This document shows positions 1-8,539 of a stretch of DNA of 64,000 nt, one piece after another. Every line of letters begins with the position of its first letter. The first letter of the stretch is position 1. The notes below the pieces were generated by a model. That model was given only the letters and a program-made list of their open reading frames with translations. It was not told where the DNA came from and made no database searches. The translations under genes were made by a program, and so were the position numbers. The stretch is from Thiorhodospira sibirica ATCC 700588 (lineage in GTDB: Bacteria > Pseudomonadota > Gammaproteobacteria > Ectothiorhodospirales > Ectothiorhodospiraceae): positions 1,236,419 through 1,300,418 of the forward strand of contig NZ_MU255056.1 in assembly GCF_000227725.2 (NCBI RefSeq). The letters are read 5' to 3'.

Positions 1-224
1 ATGATCTCGCGGATGGCATCAAAGCCACTCATCACCGGCATTTCCAGATCCATGGTAATCAGATCGGGATGCTGCTCCTTGGCAAGCCTGACCGCGTCTT
101 GTCCGTTGAGCGCCTCGCCGACCACCTCAAAGCCGCCATCTTCTTCAAAGATGAAGCGCAACATGCCCCGGGCGATGGCGCTGTCATCTGCCAATACTAC
201 GCGAATTTTTGCATCGGTACTCAC
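1..224 (-). CDS. Response regulator receiver domain, partial (CheB/CheY-like)
   Basis: Minus-strand reading from a GTG at 224 gives about 74 residues of a receiver domain that runs off the window. Visible are the acidic pocket (LADDS), the phospho-acceptor region (ITMDLEMP) and the following VMSGFDAI. The DLEMP wording is typical of CheB-type chemotaxis methylesterases, but many response regulators share it and the output domain lies outside the window. A response regulator that takes phosphate from a histidine kinase is secure; the specific role is not. Confidence 0.75.
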   Translation of the reverse strand, partial: MSTDAKIRVVLADDSAIARGMLRFIFEEDGGFEVVGEALNGQDAVRLAKEQHPDLITMDLEMPVMSGFDAIREI

Positions 225-255
225 GCCTGCCTACTCATGCCTGTGCCAAAGATCA

Positions 256-1188
256 TCATGCCTTGCCCGGCAACCACCACGCAATAGCCGCGCCCAACAA
301 GGCCGAGGCCAGTACAAAGATATGCAGGTTAATGGCGCCCTGCAAGGCGCTGTCCCAAGGGACGCCCAAAGGCACCAACACTGCCAGGGCGCCGGCCTCA
401 AAACTGCCCATGCCGGCAATGCCATGCACCGGCAAAATGCTGCTAAGGTCCGCGCCAATGACGGCCAGCCAGGCTATCGACATCTCCGTAGACACAAACA
501 GCAAAAAGACCCAGACAAAGACCCCAAGCTTGACCAGCCAGTTAAGCAGGGTGAGCAACCAGGCGCGAACAAATGGCTTGGCCTCGCTCGGCAGGGCATG
601 AAAAGCCTGGCTCAGTATCTGTTGCAGGCGCGACGGGGGGCGCTGCGCCAGCCATCGGCTCATCACTGGCGCAAGGCGCCACAGCGGCCATAAAAGTGAT
701 AGCCAGAGCAGGGCAATGAGTCCAGCGCTGAGCGCTCCCCAAAAAAAGCCACCCAGTGCGATGCAGGCAAACAAGGCCAGGGTATGCAGATCAAGCAGCC
801 TGAACCACAGTAAAACGCCGATGGAATCGGGGGCAGGGATGGCAAAATAGCGCGCCATCAATAGCGGAAAGCTGAGTTCTCCGGTGCGCATCGGCAATAG
901 ATTATTCAGGGCATTATGCAGCAGCGTAAGGCGCACACAGGCCAGAAAGCGTCCGCGCATGCGTGTTTGATAATAATCATAGACCCGCCAGGCGCGCAGG
1001 CCATAGGTCAGCAGGGTGAGCAAAATCGCCAGACTGAGATGCTGCCAGGACAGTGCCAGCCAGGGATTTAGCAGCCAGGCCCAGCCGAGCAAAAACTCAA
1101 CGCCAAGAATAAACCCCGCCGAGATCAGCAGGGCGATGAGGGTCTTGCGGGTTAACAGGACGTGGACGCCGTGCGAGCACTGTGCCAC
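256..1188 (-). CDS. Lysylphosphatidylglycerol synthase/flippase-like membrane protein (UPF0104)
   Basis: A 310-residue hydrophobic protein with roughly seven or eight predicted membrane segments and the family's N-terminal pattern, including LTYGLRAWRVYDYY and LLPMRTGELSFPLL (about residues 62-108). Members resemble the membrane part of MprF and related lipid flippases in the inner membrane; the substrate is unknown. The start used is a GTG inside the last codons of the preceding cobalamin adenosyltransferase gene (37-nt overlap), which suggests translational coupling. No cytoplasmic aminoacyl-transfer domain is present, so lysyl-lipid synthesis is unlikely. Confidence 0.75.
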   Translation of the reverse strand: MAQCSHGVHVLLTRKTLIALLISAGFILGVEFLLGWAWLLNPWLALSWQHLSLAILLTLLTYGLRAWRVYDYYQTRMRGRFLACVRLTLLHNALNNLLPMRTGELSFPLLMARYFAIPAPDSIGVLLWFRLLDLHTLALFACIALGGFFWGALSAGLIALLWLSLLWPLWRLAPVMSRWLAQRPPSRLQQILSQAFHALPSEAKPFVRAWLLTLLNWLVKLGVFVWVFLLFVSTEMSIAWLAVIGADLSSILPVHGIAGMGSFEAGALAVLVPLGVPWDSALQGAINLHIFVLASALLGAAIAWWLPGKA

Positions 1189-1715
1189 ATGCGCTCTGCG
1201 TGGCCTTGTGCGGTTGCGATGATGCGGGCGCAGACAAACAACAGATCAGACAGGCGATTCATATAGGCCACCAATGGCTCAGACAGGTTGCGGCTATGGC
1301 TCAGAGTGATCAATTGGCGCTCGGCGCGCCGACACACCGCCCGCGCCAGATGACAAAAGGTAGCCGTCTGCCCGCCCCCCGGAAGAATGAACTCCTTGAG
1401 CGGGGCAAGCTGTGCATTGAACTGGTCAATCTGCGTCTCCAGCCAAGTGATGCGCGCCATCTGTAGACGCTGGGCGTGGGGTACGGCCAATTCCCCACCC
1501 AGATCAAACAGGTCGTTTTGGACGGCCAGCAAGACCTCGGTGACGGCGGGTGGCAATTCGGCGGCCAGCACCACCCCCAGCAGGCTGTTGAGTTCGTCCA
1601 CATCGCCCAGCGCCTGGATCAGCGGCGCATCCTTGGGGATGCGCTCGCCGTCAGCCAGCCGGGTTTTACCATCGTCGCCCATGCGGGTATACAGCTTGCT
1701 AAGTCGATATCCCAT
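1152..1715 (-). CDS. ATP:cob(I)alamin adenosyltransferase, PduO type
   Basis: This 187-residue protein starts MGYRLSKLYTRMGDDGKT, the conserved PduO-type N-terminus that forms part of the ATP site. It continues with GDVDELNSLLG and a late LVAYMNRLSDLLFVCAR segment containing the Arg/Asn/Asp signature. It transfers the adenosyl group of ATP to cob(I)alamin in the cytoplasm to make coenzyme B12. The length is typical of the family. It overlaps the next gene downstream and lies 10 nt after the polyphosphate:AMP phosphotransferase gene, so the three are probably cotranscribed. No other cobalamin gene is nearby. Confidence 0.92.
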   Translation of the reverse strand: MGYRLSKLYTRMGDDGKTRLADGERIPKDAPLIQALGDVDELNSLLGVVLAAELPPAVTEVLLAVQNDLFDLGGELAVPHAQRLQMARITWLETQIDQFNAQLAPLKEFILPGGGQTATFCHLARAVCRRAERQLITLSHSRNLSEPLVAYMNRLSDLLFVCARIIATAQGHAERMWHSARTASTSC

Positions 1716-1725
1716 GATCTAATGC

Positions 1726-3234
1726 CTAATGCGCTGCTTTGGGGTTTAGGGCCTGATGTAAACGCTCGCAGACGGTTTCCAGCACCGTCACACGGCCCAG
1801 GCGTTTGTCATTGCCTGGTACCAGGGTCCAGGGGGCGTATTCGGTGCTGGTGCGAATCACCATCTCATTGACCGCCGCTTTATAGGCTGGCCATTGCTCC
1901 CGGTTGCGCCAGTCTTCCTCCGTGATCTTATGGCGTTTATAGGGCACCTGTTCCCGTTCACGAAAGCGGCGGAGTTGTTCGTCTTCGCCGATATGCAGCC
2001 AGAATTTGATCAGCACAATGCCGTGCTCACTGAGCTGCTGCTCGAATTCATTGATCTCATGATAGGCACGCTGCCATTGATCCGCACGGGCGAAAGACTC
2101 CACCCGCTCCACCAGCACACGCCCATACCAGGAACGGTCAAACAGCGTCATGCGGCCATCTTCCGGGATATGTCGCCAAAAGCGCCAGAGATAATGATGC
2201 GCTTTTTCCTCATCGGTGGGCGCGGCAATCGGCACCACCCGATGCAGGCGAGCATCAATGCCCTTGGTCAGACGACGAATCGCGCCCCCTTTGCCGGCGG
2301 CATCCCAGCCTTCAAACACCACCACACACGCCCGCTGCTGTTCATGGGCCTGCCAGGTCAGCTGACGCAGCCGGGCCTGCGCCTGTCCCAAGCGCAGCGA
2401 ATAATCATCCGCCTCCAGGCGGGCCTCCAGATCGACATGATCCAGAATGGTCAGGCGCGCGGCCTCGCCTTCTGGCAGGCAGGGGGCATGGGAGACCAGC
2501 GACGGTTCTTCCATATAGCGCCCTTTGTTGGCCAGCTTTTCCTTGATGGCATGGAGCAGGGTCCGCCCGACGGTGAGATCACGATAGCGTACATCCGCCG
2601 CCTCAATCAGATACCAGGGTGCCAGGCCGCAGTCCGTACCACGAATCACCCGCTCGGCAACGCCTACAAAGGTGTTGTAATCTTTGCTCAGGGTGCCCTT
2701 GCCCGGTCGTTGATACCAGCGGCTGGCCGGGTCTTTGAAGCGTTTTTTCAGGCGTTTTTTTTGCGCTTTGCGCGACAGATGAAACCAGAATTTGATGATC
2801 AGGGTGTCATCTTGCGCCAGCATCCGCTCCAGATCCTGAATGCGCCCCAACTCGGCGTCCAGACGCGCCTCCTGCCAGTCCTGGCTGAGTCGCCGTCGCA
2901 GCGGCTCGGCATACCAGGCACTGAAAAAGATGCCGATATTGCCGCGTGGGGGCAGGGCGCGCCAATAGCGCCAATACGGTGGATGATCCTGCTCCTCGCT
3001 GGAGACATCCCAGAAGGCATGGGTTTCAACGCCGCGTCCATCCAGCCAGGCGTTGAGGCGGTTAACCACCTCGCCGCGCCCCACGCCTTCCACCCCGGCG
3101 ACAATGACAATCACCGAGACATGGCTATCGCGTAAGGCCCGCTGTGCTTCCAGTAAGGCCGCGCGCAATTCCGGCATCTGGGCCTTGAATTCTTCTTTGG
3201 AGACCTTGCGCCCCAGCTCGGCTGCTTCAAACAT
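1726..3234 (-). CDS. pap: Polyphosphate:AMP phosphotransferase (two-domain PPK2)
   Basis: A 502-residue protein built of two PPK2 kinase-like domains. The N-terminal half has a degenerate P-loop (VAGVEGVGRGE, about residues 45-56). The C-terminal half has an intact Walker A (FEGWDAAGKGGAIRRL, about 308-323) and the lid/Walker B-like DRSWYGRVLVERVE. This matches the class II PPK2 enzymes that phosphorylate AMP to ADP with polyphosphate, where only the C-terminal domain is catalytic. It is the first gene of a likely pap-cobalamin adenosyltransferase-membrane protein unit and is separated by 2 nt from the haem-binding protein gene upstream. Confidence 0.93.
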   Translation of the reverse strand: MFEAAELGRKVSKEEFKAQMPELRAALLEAQRALRDSHVSVIVIVAGVEGVGRGEVVNRLNAWLDGRGVETHAFWDVSSEEQDHPPYWRYWRALPPRGNIGIFFSAWYAEPLRRRLSQDWQEARLDAELGRIQDLERMLAQDDTLIIKFWFHLSRKAQKKRLKKRFKDPASRWYQRPGKGTLSKDYNTFVGVAERVIRGTDCGLAPWYLIEAADVRYRDLTVGRTLLHAIKEKLANKGRYMEEPSLVSHAPCLPEGEAARLTILDHVDLEARLEADDYSLRLGQAQARLRQLTWQAHEQQRACVVVFEGWDAAGKGGAIRRLTKGIDARLHRVVPIAAPTDEEKAHHYLWRFWRHIPEDGRMTLFDRSWYGRVLVERVESFARADQWQRAYHEINEFEQQLSEHGIVLIKFWLHIGEDEQLRRFREREQVPYKRHKITEEDWRNREQWPAYKAAVNEMVIRTSTEYAPWTLVPGNDKRLGRVTVLETVCERLHQALNPKAAH

Positions 3235-3236
3235 GG

Positions 3237-3812
3237 CTAGCGTATCCGCTGCACGACACTGAAAGCGCCGCGAATCTGGCCTTCTGTATAATCAACGGCC
3301 TGATCCGCCGGATACAGCGTTGCTAAGATCTCGCTGATCTCGGGGGCCAGATCCGCTGCGCTGCCATGACAATTTAGACACAGGCCGATGGTGGGAATGG
3401 CCTTCATATAGCGAAATTCACTGCGCCACAGATGGCGTCTAAGCTTGGTATATTCCAGGTCCTGGGGATTTTCACCCGCAGCCAGACGCGCCTCAAAGTC
3501 CTTGAGCACCGCCTGCTGCCAGGGGCGAGGCACACTGTCGGGATTGCGCGGTTTGAGGCTCACGCGGGTCACGAGCAAGCCCGTTTCCTCGGATAATGCC
3601 TGGGCGATTTTCGGGGCCTGGGTATGACAGATCTCAATGGCCTGCACCGGACCTTGGCTTTGCACGGCAGTTTGTAGCTGGGTCATCAATTGTTGGGCAA
3701 AGGCTTGCACCACCGCCTGACTGGCCTGCAGGTGCTCACTGTGTTCACTGGCCTTGAGAGGGCTTACACAACATAAGGCGAAAAGGCATAAAATACGAAG
3801 GCTTGTTTGCAT
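3237..3812 (-). CDS. Periplasmic DUF3365/Tll0287-like haem-binding protein
   Basis: A 191-residue protein with an N-terminal signal peptide (LRILCLFALCCVSPLKA) and a single c-type haem motif CLNCHG near residue 145. It also carries the family pattern AIEICHTQAPKIA and LKPRNPDSVPRPWQ. DUF3365 proteins are secreted mono-haem sensor-like domains, often fused to or encoded beside signalling proteins; here the neighbour upstream is a cNMP-binding/EAL protein. A redox- or gas-sensing role is inferred from the family, and no partner is proven. Confidence 0.82.
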   Translation of the reverse strand: MQTSLRILCLFALCCVSPLKASEHSEHLQASQAVVQAFAQQLMTQLQTAVQSQGPVQAIEICHTQAPKIAQALSEETGLLVTRVSLKPRNPDSVPRPWQQAVLKDFEARLAAGENPQDLEYTKLRRHLWRSEFRYMKAIPTIGLCLNCHGSAADLAPEISEILATLYPADQAVDYTEGQIRGAFSVVQRIR

Positions 3813-3892
3813 CAGAATTCCTCGAATAGATCAAAAATTAAATGCCCGTCCATCAGACTGAACAGGGTGTCGTAACCATGCGGTATCCGGGA

Positions 3893-5116
3893 TCACGGTG
3901 GAGGGTCAGGCAAGAATGGCGTATGCAGCGACGCTGAGAAGGCCTCATAAGACAAGGGCCTGGAAAATAAAAATCCCTGCCCATAATGGGCGCCGTACTG
4001 GCACAGCAACTCCATTTCTTCCGTGCGTTCAATGCCCTCGGCAATCACCGACATATCCAGGCTGCTCGCCATACTGACCAGGGCATGTACAATCTTGGCA
4101 CTGCGCTTATCATCCAGCATGGACGACACAAAGGCCCGATCAATTTTTAAAGTATCAATGGGATAGCGGTGCAGGTAGCTGAAACTGGAATAGCCGGTGC
4201 CAAAATCATCAATGGCAATGCTAAAGCCGCGTTCCTTGAAACCTTTGAGCACCTCAGCGGCGGCGGCGGGATTGCTGATCAACAGGCTTTCGGTGACTTC
4301 CAGCTTGATGCGGCGCGGCGAGACGCCGGCGCTGCGCACAATTTCTTCAATCCGATCAACCAGATGCGGCTGTTCAAACTGCCGCCCCGAGAGATTCACG
4401 CTCATATATAAGGGCGGCAGGTGCGCATCCTTGTGCAAATGATGGCGGGTATGATTGAACTGGATCAAATCCTCACAGGCACGGCTTAAAATCCATTCGC
4501 CGATGGGCAGGATCAGGCCGGTGTCTTCAGCAATTTCAATGAAATTGGCCGGCATGATCAAACCCCGTTCCGGGTGACGCCAGCGCAGCAAGGCTTCACA
4601 ACCGGCCAGCTGCCGGGTATTCAAGTCAATGATAGGCTGGTAAAACAGCACCAGATAACCGGATACCAGAGCCTCGCGCAGCCCCACATCGACCTCCACC
4701 CGATGGGTGGTCAGATCCAGATCGTGCAGATACAGGGCGTGCGGGCTGGGAGCAGGGGTGGGCAGGCTGTGCGACAAGGTATTGCGGTAGCGCTCCAGAA
4801 TGACGCGCACAAAGCAGGCCACCAGCGGGTCTGTCTGCGAGAGCTTTTGTTCTACATAGTCACGATGAATGCCCAGCAGCTCCACCCGATCCATCGCACT
4901 GGCACTGGCGGTGCGCGGCTTGCTGTCCACCAGTGCCATTTCGCCAAAAATCTCGCCTTTGGACAAGGTGGCCAGGATCACCCGATCATCATTGGAATGG
5001 ATAGACAGCTCCACATGCCCCTGCTGGATGATGTAGGCATAATCCCCGCCATCCCCCTCAGCGAAGATTTGTTCACCCGGCTCAAAGGTCACGCGATAGG
5101 TGGTTTGTGCTGACAT
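3893..5116 (-). CDS. Cyclic-nucleotide-binding domain + EAL c-di-GMP phosphodiesterase
   Basis: The protein has two domains. Residues about 5-110 are a Crp-like cNMP-binding beta-roll (FAEGDGGDYAYIIQQGHVEL, then GEIFGEMALVDSKPRTASA), without a DNA-binding helix-turn-helix. Residues about 160-405 are an EAL domain with the signature glutamate (CEALLRW), an ExxE-type metal site (KLEVTES) and the metal loop DDFGTGYSS, all needed for catalysis. It is therefore predicted to hydrolyse c-di-GMP under control of a bound cyclic nucleotide or other ligand. The start at 5116 (MSAQTTYRV) is preferred over an ATG three codons upstream because the cNMP domain begins there. Confidence 0.9.
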   Translation of the reverse strand: MSAQTTYRVTFEPGEQIFAEGDGGDYAYIIQQGHVELSIHSNDDRVILATLSKGEIFGEMALVDSKPRTASASAMDRVELLGIHRDYVEQKLSQTDPLVACFVRVILERYRNTLSHSLPTPAPSPHALYLHDLDLTTHRVEVDVGLREALVSGYLVLFYQPIIDLNTRQLAGCEALLRWRHPERGLIMPANFIEIAEDTGLILPIGEWILSRACEDLIQFNHTRHHLHKDAHLPPLYMSVNLSGRQFEQPHLVDRIEEIVRSAGVSPRRIKLEVTESLLISNPAAAAEVLKGFKERGFSIAIDDFGTGYSSFSYLHRYPIDTLKIDRAFVSSMLDDKRSAKIVHALVSMASSLDMSVIAEGIERTEEMELLCQYGAHYGQGFLFSRPLSYEAFSASLHTPFLPDPPP

Positions 5117-5191
5117 GATTGCCAATCCCCATCAGAGTAGAATGCCAGTCACCCGACCGGCCTGAACCCGGTTGCAGGCTGCTTTGCGGCC

Positions 5192-5578
5192 TTATGCGCC
5201 GAGCACCAAAATGGCATCCATTTCCACGGCGGCATTTTTGGGCAGACTGGCCACACCAATGGCGGCCCGTGCCGGGTACGGGGTGGTGAAGTATTGCGCC
5301 ATCACCTCATTGACCAGGGGAAAATGGGCCAAATCGGTTAAAAACACATTGAGTTTGACGATATCCTGCAGGGAGCCACCCGCCGCGTGCGCCACCGCCT
5401 GCAGATTATCAAAGACCTGACGGATCTGCGCCTCCATGCTACCATCGACCATCTCCATGGTCTGCGGATCCAGCGGAATCTGGCCGGACAAATACACCGT
5501 GTCGCCGACCTTGACTGCCTGGGAATAGGTCCCGATGGCCTGCGGGGCCTGTGAAGTTGCAATGATTTCGCGAGACAT
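5192..5578 (-). CDS. ridA: RidA family enamine/imine deaminase
   Basis: About 128 residues starting [16 protein letters not shown], the family N-terminus. It carries the key motifs [20 protein letters not shown] and the C-terminal [21 protein letters not shown], where the conserved Arg and Glu bind the carboxylate of the imine. RidA is a cytoplasmic trimer that hydrolyses reactive 2-aminoacrylate released by PLP enzymes. It sits 27 nt downstream of the thioinosine phosphorylase gene on the same strand, so cotranscription is likely. An ATG three codons further upstream is possible. Confidence 0.95.
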   Translation of the reverse strand: MSREIIATSQAPQAIGTYSQAVKVGDTVYLSGQIPLDPQTMEMVDGSMEAQIRQVFDNLQAVAHAAGGSLQDIVKLNVFLTDLAHFPLVNEVMAQYFTTPYPARAAIGVASLPKNAAVEMDAILVLGA

Positions 5579-5605
5579 AGCCAGCACCTGTTATTTGCTT
5601 TTGCG

Positions 5606-6352
5606 TTATAAGCGAGGGATGACGGTTTCAAGCAGTGCGCGCACATCCGTCATGGCCTTGGTGACATTTTCGCCGACTTCTTCCATGGTGATCTCACCCT
5701 CACCGCGCCCGGCTGCCCAGTTGGCCACCACCGCACAGGTGGCATAACACAGGCCCAATTCACGCGCCAGCGCCGTTTCCGGCATCCCGGTCATGCCGAC
5801 CAGATCACAGCCATCACGCTCCAGGCGGTTGATCTCGGCGCGGCTTTCCAGGCGTGGCCCCTGGGTGGCAGCATAGGTGGCCTGTTCTACCGCATCCAGA
5901 CCAATATCGCGGGCCGATGCGATGAAGACCTCACGCAAGGCCTGACAATAGGGCTCAGTAAAATCAATATGCGTGACATGGGTCAGGTCTTCTTCAAAAA
6001 AGGTGTGCGAGCGTGACCAGGTGTAATCCACGATTTGATCCGGGAACACAATACGACATGGGCGCATCTCGGGGGTGATCCCACCGACAGCGGCCACGGC
6101 AATGACCCGCTCCACGCCGGCATGATGCAAGGCCCACAGATTGGCGCGATAATTCACACAATGCGGCGGAATGGTATGGCGATACCCGTGGCGCGCAAGA
6201 AACACCACATCATGCCCCGACAGGCGCCCGAAGGTCAGCGGCCCGGAGGGTTCACCAAAAGGGGTATGCATGACTTCCCGACGGGTAATCTCCAGTCCGT
6301 TTAACGAGGTCAGGCCGGTGCCGCCAATAATGGCAATGGTTGTATCGGTCAT
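5606..6352 (-). CDS. S-methyl-5'-thioinosine phosphorylase
   Basis: A purine nucleoside phosphorylase-family protein of about 248 residues starting MTDTTIAIIGGTGL. It has the phosphate-binding GGTG loop, FLARHGYRHTIPPHCVNYRANLWAL, and a late base-binding region GMTGMPETALARELG. The MTAP-like fold with TGMPE rather than the classical MTA phosphorylase residues is the pattern of the Pseudomonas-type enzyme acting on methylthioinosine. It releases hypoxanthine, which the hypoxanthine phosphoribosyltransferase encoded just upstream would recycle. The start at 6352 has AGGGG 12-16 nt upstream; an ATG ten codons earlier lacks this. Confidence 0.85.
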   Translation of the reverse strand: MTDTTIAIIGGTGLTSLNGLEITRREVMHTPFGEPSGPLTFGRLSGHDVVFLARHGYRHTIPPHCVNYRANLWALHHAGVERVIAVAAVGGITPEMRPCRIVFPDQIVDYTWSRSHTFFEEDLTHVTHIDFTEPYCQALREVFIASARDIGLDAVEQATYAATQGPRLESRAEINRLERDGCDLVGMTGMPETALARELGLCYATCAVVANWAAGRGEGEITMEEVGENVTKAMTDVRALLETVIPRL

Positions 6353-6390
6353 TGTAATGTTGCGCCCCTTTAGGCAATTCATTTAAATAT

Positions 6391-6469
6391 TAGGAGTTAC
6401 GCAGTTAGCTGATTGATTTTGCTAGGTTCGATTTTATATTTTTCGCGTCTCCAACCTGCGTAACTCCTG
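6391..6469 (-). mobile_element. 79-bp MITE with 13-bp inverted ends and 8-bp target duplication
   Basis: The sequence begins T+AGGAGTTACGCAG and ends with the reverse complement CTGCGTAACTCCT+G, a perfect 13-bp terminal inverted repeat one base inside each end. It is flanked by the direct repeat TTAAATAT (6383-6390 and 6470-6477), an 8-bp target-site duplication. It carries no coding capacity, so a non-autonomous miniature element is the simplest reading. It lies between the thioinosine phosphorylase and hypoxanthine phosphoribosyltransferase genes and could affect their coupling. Orientation is arbitrary. Confidence 0.8.
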
Positions 6470-6500
6470 TTAAATATGAAGAAAAACGGTGGTATGCGTA

Positions 6501-7070
6501 TCAGTGCTCTTTGACCGCATAGATTCCTGGGGCATTGCGCAGATATTCCTTATAGTCCATGCCATAGCCAAAGACATAGCGATCGGCAACCTCCAGCCCG
6601 ATAAAATCGGCCTGGAGGCCCGGCACACAGCGATCATGCAGCTTGCGCACCAACACCGCACAATACACCGCCTGCGCCCCTTGTTCCCGGCAATCCTGCA
6701 AAATCCCTGCTAAGGTATGTCCTTCGTCGAGAATATCATCCACCACCAGCACCACCCGGTCTTTAAGCGGTGTGCGTGGCCGGGCCAGCCAATGCAAGGT
6801 ATCCGCCCCGCTAAGCTGTCCCCGGTAGCGGGTGGCGTGCAGATAATCCAGCTCCAGCGGAAAATCCAGCCGGGTCAGCAGGTGTCCTGCGGCGACAATA
6901 CCGCCACTCAGGACGCACAGCACCAACGGATTTTGCCCCGCCAGACGCTGGTTGATAGCCTGCGCCATCCGATCCAGCGCCGTATCAACGGCCTGGGTTG
7001 GGTGCAGACAGTCCGCCTCGGCAAGTACCTGGGCGGCATGATTTGGATCAACAGTCATGATGTTTGCCAT
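6501..7070 (-). CDS. Hypoxanthine(-guanine) phosphoribosyltransferase
   Basis: About 189 residues (MANIMTVDPNHAAQV start) with the PRPP loop VVLVVDDILDEGHTL and the upstream CVLSGGIVAAGHLLTRL phosphate-binding segment. The purine-binding C-terminus is DFIGLEVADRYVFGYGMDY. It converts hypoxanthine and probably guanine plus PRPP to the nucleotide. The neighbouring thioinosine phosphorylase would supply hypoxanthine, giving a two-step methylthioadenosine salvage route. The start lies immediately beside the terminator of the upstream DsrE-like gene; an in-frame ATG at 7058 is an alternative, and no strong ribosome-binding site is seen for either. Confidence 0.9.
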   Translation of the reverse strand: MANIMTVDPNHAAQVLAEADCLHPTQAVDTALDRMAQAINQRLAGQNPLVLCVLSGGIVAAGHLLTRLDFPLELDYLHATRYRGQLSGADTLHWLARPRTPLKDRVVLVVDDILDEGHTLAGILQDCREQGAQAVYCAVLVRKLHDRCVPGLQADFIGLEVADRYVFGYGMDYKEYLRNAPGIYAVKEH

Positions 7071-7071
7071 G

Positions 7072-7107
7072 AAAAGCCCGCGCCCCACATCGCGGCGCGA
7101 GCTTTTC
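7072..7107 (-). terminator. Rho-independent terminator of the DsrE-like gene
   Basis: On the minus strand AAAAGCTCGCGCC pairs with GGCGCGGGCTTTT with one mismatch, giving a GC-rich stem flanked by A and T runs, 33 nt after the stop codon at 7141. It touches the proposed start of the downstream phosphoribosyltransferase gene. Confidence 0.75.
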
Positions 7108-7140
7108 AGTCCCCTCAAAAATTTAGGATTACCGTTGCGC

Positions 7141-7509
7141 TCAATAGGTAAATGTCACAGTATCGTCGTCCATCGCCTCGCTGATGACATAGGCCCCGCC
7201 TACCGTTTCCTCAATCTCGGGAATCAGATCATCGCCCCACAGCTCCAGGGTCGGCGTGCAAATCTTGAATTTCACCCCGGCCTCGTGCGCATCTTTAATA
7301 AAGTCATAGACCGACTTGCTGCTGCCATCCTGCACAAACAGGTTCTCCGCCACGCCCTTTTTCGCCAGTTCACCAGCCCGGCCAGTCATGACCACCTCAA
7401 CATCAAACTCCATCGCCGCCGCCACGGTGGCCTGAAAAAATGGTGCGCCTAACTCGGTGGGATTATGTGGGTCGGTATTGACCATCACAATCATTAGTTT
7501 ATTGGCCAT
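7141..7509 (-). CDS. DsrE family protein
   Basis: A 122-residue protein starting MANKLMIVMVNTDPHNP, with the DsrE/DsrF-fold pattern of an early nucleotide-like loop, AMEFDVEVVMTGRAGELAKK and a late CTPTLELWGDDL containing a conserved cysteine position. Members include sulfur-relay and peroxiredoxin-like proteins, many of unknown function. It is monocistronic, followed by its own terminator. The cysteine in KICTPTLELWG could carry sulfur, but no dsr or tus partners are nearby, so the role is open. Confidence 0.8.
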   Translation of the reverse strand: MANKLMIVMVNTDPHNPTELGAPFFQATVAAAMEFDVEVVMTGRAGELAKKGVAENLFVQDGSSKSVYDFIKDAHEAGVKFKICTPTLELWGDDLIPEIEETVGGAYVISEAMDDDTVTFTY

Positions 7510-7942
7510 AAAAACAAGCTCCTAACATTCTGATTATCATTGAATTATGCTGCTTCGCCCACAATGCGCCCGGAAAAAACTGGCACTGCATTATAGGCAG
7601 CTACCACAGACCAAGCCAAGCCCCTGGATCGGGATCTTGGCCGGGTGTATAAGCCTATAATTAAAATCTCATAAAAACCAGTGTTTAACCGATAGCGACT
7701 CGTCCAGCCTATTGACCTGATGCTGATCTTGGGTGAATCTATGCGTTTTTTGCACGCAACATGGCGGATTTAAACTTGACGCAAAGCGGGCAATATGTAC
7801 GTTTGGCGTCAATTTCACCCTGTGTCTTGCTATACTGTAGCGGCAAAATGTGTCCTGGTTTCTGATGGTAAAACTCATGGGGTCAGCATCAGAGTCCAGC
7901 GTTTACATGTAAATTAAGCTAAAAATTTTGGAGACTTAGTGA
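7510..7942 (+). promoter_or_regulatory. Intergenic region with likely petABC promoter (-10 at 7831-7836)
   Basis: No gene is seen in these 433 bases between the divergent DsrE-like and petA genes. A TATACT hexamer at 7831-7836 is a good -10 candidate for petABC; no well-spaced -35 is obvious (TTGGCG at 7803-7808 is 22 nt away). A GGAG at 7930-7933 precedes the petA start. Transcription signals for the minus-strand gene are not clear. Confidence 0.35.
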
Positions 7943-8539
7943 ATGGCTAACGAAGACGTTGACCAGGAGCGGCGCCGTTTCCTGGTAACGGCAACGAGTG
8001 TGGTCGGTGGTGCCGGCGTTGTGGCCCTAGGCTACCCTTTTGTCGCTTCCTGGAAACCCAGCGCCCAGGCACAGGCAGCCGGTGCTCCGGTTGAAGTAAA
8101 TATCGGCCAGATGGAGCCTGGCCAGCTGATTCGTGTGCAATGGCGCGGTCAGCCGGTGTGGATTTTAAAGCGTAGCGAAGAGATGCTCGCCACCCTGCCA
8201 AAACTGGAGCCACGTCTGGCAGATCCTCACTCCGCCGTGGTTTCACAACAACCCGCCTATGCGCAGAATCAACATCGCTCTCTCAAACCTGAAATTGCCG
8301 TGATGATCGGGCTTTGCACCCACCTGGGTTGCACCCCGAATTATCGTCCGGATGTTGCCCCGGATGATTTAGGCCCGGATTGGCTGGGTGGATTTTTCTG
8401 CGCGTGTCATGGTTCCTTTTTTGACTATGCAGGCCGCGTCTATCGCAATAATCCGGCCCCCACGAATCTCCCTATTCCGCCCCACATGTACTTGTCTGAC
8501 ACCACGATCCTGATTGGTGAAGACGAAGGAGTTGCATGA
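7943..8539 (+). CDS. petA: Ubiquinol-cytochrome c reductase Rieske iron-sulfur subunit
   Basis: A 198-residue protein with an N-terminal twin-arginine-like segment (RRRFLVTATSVVGGAG) that doubles as the membrane anchor. The Rieske cluster-binding boxes are CTHLGC (about 128-133) and CACHGS (about 153-158). It carries electrons from ubiquinol to cytochrome c1 in the bc1 complex on the periplasmic face. It overlaps petB by 4 nt and is the first gene of the petABC operon. A GGAG box about 9 nt upstream supports the start. Confidence 0.97.
   Translation: MANEDVDQERRRFLVTATSVVGGAGVVALGYPFVASWKPSAQAQAAGAPVEVNIGQMEPGQLIRVQWRGQPVWILKRSEEMLATLPKLEPRLADPHSAVVSQQPAYAQNQHRSLKPEIAVMIGLCTHLGCTPNYRPDVAPDDLGPDWLGGFFCACHGSFFDYAGRVYRNNPAPTNLPIPPHMYLSDTTILIGEDEGVA

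Noticed and set aside
1894..3135. Open frame of 413 codons antisense to the polyphosphate:AMP phosphotransferase gene
   Set aside because: No recognisable motif and fully inside a convincing gene on the other strand.
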